A DNA stretch of 64,000 nt from Lysinibacillus composti. GTDB lineage: Bacteria > Bacillota > Bacilli > Bacillales_A > Planococcaceae. Below the pieces are notes generated by a model. That model searched no databases. It was not told the origin of the DNA and saw only the letters and a list, made by a program, of their open reading frames with translations. The position numbers and the translations under genes were made by a program. Positions 58,884 through 64,000 of the stretch are shown piece by piece; the first letter of the stretch is position 1, and each line of letters starts with the position of its first letter. The stretch is taken from positions 1 through 64,000 of the forward strand of contig NZ_JAFBDY010000016.1 of the NCBI RefSeq assembly GCF_016908465.1. Direction: 5' to 3'.

Positions 58884-61800
58884 CTATTTATTTTGCTCCA
58901 GGCATTGATAAACAGCCATTAGATCACGTTTATTTAATTCACGAATACGAGTAAAGATTAGAATATCTCGGGCAGCTTCTGTATATAAGCTTTCCTCTAC
59001 GACATCACTAACTGTACCATGTAACCATGTTTTAACTTGTATTCCTTCAACAAGTTCCTCTAGACCTTCATCATTAATACCTGTTGCCTGACAGCTCACA
59101 CATGGGATTGTTAATTTGTATACGCCATCATGAATATTATCCTCTGTGATGACTTTCTTTCCTTTACAAAACGGACATGGATGACTCTTAATGATTTTAT
59201 TGATGAGCGTGACGATTTTTTTGTAGCCAAACGCTTCATATACATAGGTTAGTTTTTTGTATTTTCCATTCATGAAATACTGATTGATGATGGTTTCTCT
59301 TGTTTCATCAATATTAGGGAAATCACAAATTGTCACCTGATTATTTATACTAATAGATTCGATATACTGTTTGATTGTGTCCCAAAATGGCAAGGCGTTT
59401 TGCAGAACGATTTCATAACCCGAAAAGCTCGCTTGTTCTAATTCGAACAATTTCAGTGCAACTTGGGTGTCTCTTGGCAACAGTGAGACATCTTCTGTTA
59501 ATACACACTCGCCACCAACAATCGATTTCAGTTTGCTCAGTTGAGGTAGTTCACCCACGATTTTCATTACTTCATCAATTGGTTGCTTAATGATTTCCCG
59601 AATATCTGTGTCTCCAAATTTAAGCGGTTTACGATGATTTAACACCGTCCCCTCACAAATTGGACAGGTCATCATTTCTTTCGAAGCTTTCATCTCCTCT
59701 TTAATTTTAGATTTTGAGACGACAATATACATACCAAGAATCGTATTAAAGCCTACCCATGTTCTCCGCGCTTTGCCTTTTTTATCATAAAAGGACTGTT
59801 CAAAATACCCGTACCAAAACGTATGCTTCTCTTCCTCTGTCATCTCATTATAGCTTTTTGTCAAGTCATGACCGAGCTCGTTCTTAAGTTCTTCAAATAG
59901 AAATTCTAATTTTGGATATTGATAAAATTTTAATACTTCCATTATTTCTGGATAAAATAACCCCTCCCAAAATGGAACGTTTTTGTCCTGAATTACTAGT
60001 TCCTTATCAAATATTTCAATTTGAAGACGTCCCGAACAGGATGGACAGTGGTTTTCCTGAGCGTAGAAATCAAAACTTCTCGTATTTTTATTTGTCGGAT
60101 GTGCCGCCACAATATGATTAATGAGCCCACCCATTTCATAAAGAAAACTATATTGGCTATACAAATGTCTTTCAAGATCAATCGCAATCACAGGTGCAAT
60201 TTTGTCAGATTCGTATTCACCGTAAATTAAGCGCGCCATGGAAGATAAACTTTTGAGGATACCACCTTTATAAATATTTTCTGCCCTTTTAAAGTAGTCG
60301 ATTTGGTTTTCTTTTAAATAAGTGATCCCATTTTGTGTTTTTAGTTCTGATGAAATTGGCGCTGGCTCAGCGTTCTCTTCCCTATGCTTCTGTTCGAAAT
60401 AATCATCATGACTGTTAACCTCAAGAAACTCCACAGGCTCAACTTTTCTTTTACCAAAGTCCGCGATAAAATCAGAGCTTTGTAACATATAGTCATTATG
60501 TTCAATCATGATAATCGAGACGGATTCATCTTGAAGGATGACGCGAATACTATCAATAAATTGATTTAAAATATTTTGAGATAACCCTTTTGAAGGTTCA
60601 TCGAAAATAAACAGCGTATGGGAATTCCTCGTTTTTGAAAACAGCTCTGACACTAAATGAACACACTGAAATTCGCCGGTCGATAAGGTTTGAGTTTTTC
60701 GATTTAAAGTCAAATATCCAAGTCCCAGTTTGATTAAGAGACTCAAGCGTTTATAAGCGATGTCTTCATTTGGTAGTTCCTCAATCAGATCTTCAATTGA
60801 GCGATCAAATAGTTCATCAATCTCGTCACTATATTTTGTGAGTTTTTGTTTAATGTCGAGAAACGTCGCAACCGTTGAACGACTCGTAATCGATTGATTT
60901 CGGTCTTGCCCGACCATCACTAGTTTATCTTTTGAATATCGCTTCACAAAATCATTGGCTAAACACTCATTAACAAGTGTCGATTTACCACATCCAGACT
61001 CCCCCGTAACTGCTACAAGTCTATTTTTCGGAATCTGAAATTCAGCCATTTGAATATTACGGCAATACAACTCATGAAATTGGTAGTATTCTGTTGGCTT
61101 TTCCTCATTTCGTTGCCAAAGAATTGGTGCTGGACGCGGTGATTCTTCTACTATTTTCCCACCATATTTCCCACTGCCTGGTCCGAAGAATACTTGATCA
61201 TCCGTTAAGTCAAGCACAGTGTCTGAGTGATCAATAAGCCAGACTTGATTCTTAAATCCTAGTTGTTTGATTTGCTCCAAAATATTCAATAATGTTTGAT
61301 GATCAAGCCCCACAGAAATTTCATCGATAATAATTACAGTATTTTCACTAACTGCCATGAATTCTGCCAAGTAAAGTCGCGTTAATTCTCCACCTGATAG
61401 CGTCCCCATGATGCGGTTTACCGTTAAGTATCCAATATTCATATTAATAATATTTTGGAGAAGATGTTGTTTCGCTTCACTAATATGTAAATCTTCCGCT
61501 AGTGAAAGAATAGTTTCAACGCTTAAGTTATTAATGTCCGCAATGGTATGAGGTTGACCAAATAAGTCTAGCGTATATTTCAGAACTTCTTCACTGTAGC
61601 GCTTCCCTTCACATGTAGCACATTCTACGTTTTTAATCGTACCGCGGCCTTTACATTTAGGACACCAGCCCATTGCGTTATTAAACGAAAACACTTCAGG
61701 CGATAAATCATGTTCATCAGCGAGTCTTGTCCGAATTTCTGTAAATACGCCGGTATGTGTACCTATTGTTGAACGTGGATTGGAGGAAATAGATGATCTT

Positions 61801-62054
61801 CCGAGAAAAAGAACTAACGGCATCTCTTCCATCTTGATGGCACTGAAATTTGTCTCCATAATATTAGGAAATAAATACTGATATTCCGCCTTTGGTAATA
61901 GAGAAACAAGACGCTTTTTAGATTCTTCCCCAATGGTTTGGCAAAAAGTGGTTTTACCAGAACCAGACAATCCAGCAATTCCTAATGATTGATCTGTTGG
62001 TAGTGATACATCTAATTTTTGTATGTTGTTGGCAATTAATTGATTGATTTTCAT
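58884..62054 (-). CDS. UvrA-like double-ABC ATPase with C-terminal zinc extension
   Basis: A 1056-aa cytoplasmic protein. ABC module 1: Walker A GLSGSGKTT (28-36), a zinc pair CPKC/CATC (131-134, 145-148), signature LSGGELTRLYLAE (219-231), Walker B VIIIDEIS (240-247). ABC module 2: Walker A GESGCGKST (351-359), signature LSTGEFQCVHL (457-467), Walker B LFIFDEPS (481-488). From about 560 on, a long extension has three more CxxC groups: 670-673, 797-800 and 960-963/985-988. UvrA proteins are about 940 aa and place zinc insertions inside the ABC halves. UvrB/UvrC are not nearby. Possibly a UvrA2-type resistance or translation factor. No signal peptide; ATG after AAGGAG. Confidence 0.85.
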   Translation of the reverse strand: MKINQLIANNIQKLDVSLPTDQSLGIAGLSGSGKTTFCQTIGEESKKRLVSLLPKAEYQYLFPNIMETNFSAIKMEEMPLVLFLGRSSISSNPRSTIGTHTGVFTEIRTRLADEHDLSPEVFSFNNAMGWCPKCKGRGTIKNVECATCEGKRYSEEVLKYTLDLFGQPHTIADINNLSVETILSLAEDLHISEAKQHLLQNIINMNIGYLTVNRIMGTLSGGELTRLYLAEFMAVSENTVIIIDEISVGLDHQTLLNILEQIKQLGFKNQVWLIDHSDTVLDLTDDQVFFGPGSGKYGGKIVEESPRPAPILWQRNEEKPTEYYQFHELYCRNIQMAEFQIPKNRLVAVTGESGCGKSTLVNECLANDFVKRYSKDKLVMVGQDRNQSITSRSTVATFLDIKQKLTKYSDEIDELFDRSIEDLIEELPNEDIAYKRLSLLIKLGLGYLTLNRKTQTLSTGEFQCVHLVSELFSKTRNSHTLFIFDEPSKGLSQNILNQFIDSIRVILQDESVSIIMIEHNDYMLQSSDFIADFGKRKVEPVEFLEVNSHDDYFEQKHREENAEPAPISSELKTQNGITYLKENQIDYFKRAENIYKGGILKSLSSMARLIYGEYESDKIAPVIAIDLERHLYSQYSFLYEMGGLINHIVAAHPTNKNTRSFDFYAQENHCPSCSGRLQIEIFDKELVIQDKNVPFWEGLFYPEIMEVLKFYQYPKLEFLFEELKNELGHDLTKSYNEMTEEEKHTFWYGYFEQSFYDKKGKARRTWVGFNTILGMYIVVSKSKIKEEMKASKEMMTCPICEGTVLNHRKPLKFGDTDIREIIKQPIDEVMKIVGELPQLSKLKSIVGGECVLTEDVSLLPRDTQVALKLFELEQASFSGYEIVLQNALPFWDTIKQYIESISINNQVTICDFPNIDETRETIINQYFMNGKYKKLTYVYEAFGYKKIVTLINKIIKSHPCPFCKGKKVITEDNIHDGVYKLTIPCVSCQATGINDEGLEELVEGIQVKTWLHGTVSDVVEESLYTEAARDILIFTRIRELNKRDLMAVYQCLEQNK

Positions 62055-62192
62055 ATGAATCTCCTTAAAATTCTCTCACTTTAGCATGGACAAGTAATTC
62101 CATTTATAATTATGACTTATTTTATTATCCCTAAAATTACTCCGGTTAAATCCCTGTATGTTTTGTTCATTAGACTACTTAGTTGTAAAATA

Positions 62193-63644
62193 TTAGTTCC
62201 TAAACTCTTTAATAAGCTCTGCTAGACGTTTAAGCCCTTTTTCTAGGTCAACTAAAGATGCATAGGCATACGACAAGCGAAGATGTTGTTGGTCATTTTT
62301 ATCATAAACACTTCCCGGATTTAATAGAATCCCCGCTTGGAGAGCGACTTCAAATAACTTTCGTGTGGAAATATCAGATTTTATTTGAAACCATATATAA
62401 AATCCACCTTTTGGAATATTCCATTCGGCAAGATCAGAGAAATATTTATTTAATAGCTCAATCGTAAAGTCCCTTCTCTTTTTCAATTCAACTCGTATTT
62501 GGTTTAAATACTCCTCATACAAGCCACTTTTTATCCACTTGTTGACGATATATTGAGAGACAGAACTAGAACCATAATCAGTTTGCATTTTAATATCAGC
62601 CAACCGATGAATGACAGGTTCTGGGCCAACAATCCAACCAATTCGTAACCCTGGACTTAAACTTTTAGAAACACTGCCGATGTACAACACATTCCCTTGC
62701 TGGTCACTAGCTTTCATCGGATTTGGTGTTGGCGTATCCAACCATAATTCACCATAAACATCGTCCTCTATAATCGGGAGAGCTTCTTTTTGGCAAATCT
62801 CTACTAATTGTTGCCTTCTTTTATCGGACATTAAAGTACCCGTTGGATTATGAAACGATGGAATGGTATAGAGTAATGAAGCCTGGTGTTGTCGTTTTAA
62901 TCGAACGACTGAATCTGTTTGAATCCCCTCAGCATCTAGTGGAATTCCGAATAAATTCATGCCTGCAGACTGAAACACATGGACTGAATTTAGGTATGAC
63001 GGTGTTTCATGCAAAATAACGGAACCGCGCTTTAATAGTCCAATCGAAATTAACTGCAATGCTTGAATTGCCCCTGAGACAATTAAGATCGATGAGGGTG
63101 TTGCATCAATGCCCTTCTTTTTTAAATAGTGGCTGATTGTTTTTCGTAATTCGAGACTGCCTTTTGGTTCTTCATATCCAAGCGTAAGGGATTCCCCCAC
63201 ATCCATTTGTAAAAACTTTTTCATTTGCTCGTTCGGAAGTAAATCGGGAGAAAGTTCACCTGTCCCTAATCGAATGAACGCTCGATTTGCTTCTGCTTCG
63301 TTAATTTTTTGAATGATATTCATATTCGGTTCATGAATACCCGAATGAACATAACTAATCCAATCAGGAGGTGGAGTTGAAGCAAGTAGACTCCAGGTAT
63401 TATTGACAACCCTCGTACCACTCCCTACTTTTGAATCAATTAATCCATCAGCGGCCAATTCCTCAAGTGCCGTGACAATCGTGCTCCGATTAACTTCAAA
63501 ATGATGGGCCAACATCCTTTGTGATGGTATTTTCATACCGATTGTCCATTCCCCATTTAGAATTTTCTTTTTCATATAATTAGAAATTTGAAGATGTAAA
63601 GGTTCTGAAGAAGATTTTTGCGGTTTCCATTCGATGTCTGACAC
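62193..63644 (-). CDS. MocR/GabR-type regulator, copy 3 (YisV-like)
   Basis: A 483-aa regulator. GntR HTH near the N-terminus (LAHHFEVNRSTIVTALEELA) and aminotransferase-like domain with HNPTG, IEDDVYGE and PLP lysine in SVSKSLSPGLRIGW. Start taken as GTG at 63644 with GGAG 8 nt upstream; the longer frame would extend into the divergent exporter gene. It is paired head to head with a LysE-type exporter, as with YisV and YisU in B. subtilis, so it likely controls amino-acid export. Confidence 0.9.
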   Translation of the reverse strand: MSDIEWKPQKSSSEPLHLQISNYMKKKILNGEWTIGMKIPSQRMLAHHFEVNRSTIVTALEELAADGLIDSKVGSGTRVVNNTWSLLASTPPPDWISYVHSGIHEPNMNIIQKINEAEANRAFIRLGTGELSPDLLPNEQMKKFLQMDVGESLTLGYEEPKGSLELRKTISHYLKKKGIDATPSSILIVSGAIQALQLISIGLLKRGSVILHETPSYLNSVHVFQSAGMNLFGIPLDAEGIQTDSVVRLKRQHQASLLYTIPSFHNPTGTLMSDKRRQQLVEICQKEALPIIEDDVYGELWLDTPTPNPMKASDQQGNVLYIGSVSKSLSPGLRIGWIVGPEPVIHRLADIKMQTDYGSSSVSQYIVNKWIKSGLYEEYLNQIRVELKKRRDFTIELLNKYFSDLAEWNIPKGGFYIWFQIKSDISTRKLFEVALQAGILLNPGSVYDKNDQQHLRLSYAYASLVDLEKGLKRLAELIKEFRN

Positions 63645-63679
63645 ATTCCCTACTCCGTTCTTTTCTTTTATTGTATCAA

Positions 63680-63710
63680 AATGGTTGGGTTCGTTTCCAT
63701 CCAATTGGTT
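63680..63710. promoter_or_regulatory. Putative MocR operator between yisV-like and lysE-like genes
   Basis: Direct repeats TGGTTGG (63680-63686 and 63704-63710) with a 17-bp spacer, the same spacing as the CCATCCA pair at 39343. Confidence 0.6.
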
Positions 63711-63767
63711 GGAGACATTTAGACAAAGTTTCGTTATTCTAAATATAAGAATTGGAGGGAAAACATC

Positions 63768-64000
63768 GTGGAACCATTTCTTCACGGAATCTTACTTGCT
63801 TTTGGATTAATTTTGCCTTTAGGGGTACAAAACGTTTTTATTTTTAATCAAGGAGCAACGCACAAAAATTTTCGTTTTGCTTTACCAGCTGTGATCACGG
63901 CTGGGCTATGTGATACACTACTTATTTCATTGGCTGTGGCAGGTGTATCGGTGATCATTTTAAGTTTTGAAACGTTACGAATCTTCATGTTTTTAATTGG
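63768..64000 (+). CDS. LysE/ArgO-type amino-acid exporter, N-terminal part (YisU-like)
   Basis: The frame runs off the window after about 77 residues. The N-terminus MEPFLHGILLAFGLILPLGV followed by QNVFIFNQGA is characteristic of LysE-family exporters, and at least two membrane helices are present. Members export basic amino acids or other amino acids. GTG start with GGAGGGA 7 nt upstream. It is divergent from the MocR regulator, which probably controls it in response to the amino acid or PLP. Confidence 0.88.
   Translation, partial: MEPFLHGILLAFGLILPLGVQNVFIFNQGATHKNFRFALPAVITAGLCDTLLISLAVAGVSVIILSFETLRIFMFLI

Overview
The window looks like a chromosomal segment of a low-GC, Gram-positive, spore-forming member of the Bacillales. 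The evidence is strong AGGAGG-type ribosome-binding sites, frequent TTG/GTG starts, a T-box leader on proS, and genes of YwbE, YfmQ, YjcZ (sporulation), YIP1, DUF2062, DUF2975 and LysM-NlpC types. A Lysinibacillus- or Planococcaceae-like host is my inference; there is no rRNA to test it. Genes are mostly short monocistronic or two-gene units separated by repeat-rich spacers. No tRNA, rRNA, CRISPR array or intact prophage was seen.

Layout. 1-95 is the end of an IS3-type element. 152-5400 holds proS with its T-box, an HD-domain alarmone-hydrolase-like gene, a LysR regulator and a divergent MFS transporter. 5.7-9.0 kb holds a small gene, a phoU interrupted by a stop codon, a VCBS-like protein and an HD-GYP phosphodiesterase. 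9.0-9.6 kb is tandem repeats. 10.4-19 kb carries accessory enzymes (Dph6-like PP-loop, GNAT, flavin reductase, VOC, MBL) and small membrane proteins, plus a MocR/PNPOx pair. 19.2-23.2 kb is a complete Pnkp-Hen1 RNA repair cassette. 23.5-31.8 kb has a diguanylate cyclase, ywbE, an XRE/DUF2975 pair, pssA and three copies of an unidentified structured RNA. 32.7-41.4 kb has membrane proteins, yfmQ, a second MocR, an AlkD-like protein and a quinone oxidoreductase. 41.6-42.1 kb is a fourth RNA locus with an internal fourfold duplication. 42.1-50.7 kb has a serine hydrolase, a chemoreceptor, an ECF sigma/anti-sigma pair, a repeat array and a polysaccharide deacetylase. 51-58.7 kb has a replication-protein remnant, a cell-wall endopeptidase, a cold-shock gene with a long leader, a leader-peptide/hairpin element in front of an interrupted small gene, yjcZ and an MFS transporter. 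58.9-64 kb has a large UvrA-like ATPase and a third MocR divergent from a LysE-type exporter.

The most unusual content is between genes. (1) A family of about 190-nt transcripts (four loci) has an identically spaced promoter-like pair (GTATRA-N16-TATACT), a 5' hairpin, a strong Shine-Dalgarno and a 5- to 6-codon mini-ORF whose frame and stop are kept in all seven modules, and ends in a GC-rich terminator. (2) About 165-bp repeat units contain palindromic TAAsGGAA/TTCCsTTA motifs 51-62 bp apart, in four arrays. (3) There is a twelve-unit 52-bp array. (4) A MITE-like element with covarying hairpins occurs in several places. (5) Short palindromes of the GGGACAGG...CCTGTCCC type sit at or near gene ends. 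Several genes (phoU, the 56.2-kb CxxC gene, the 48.3-kb membrane gene, an ABC fragment) carry in-frame stops or frameshifts. That suggests either real decay or, less likely, sequencing error.
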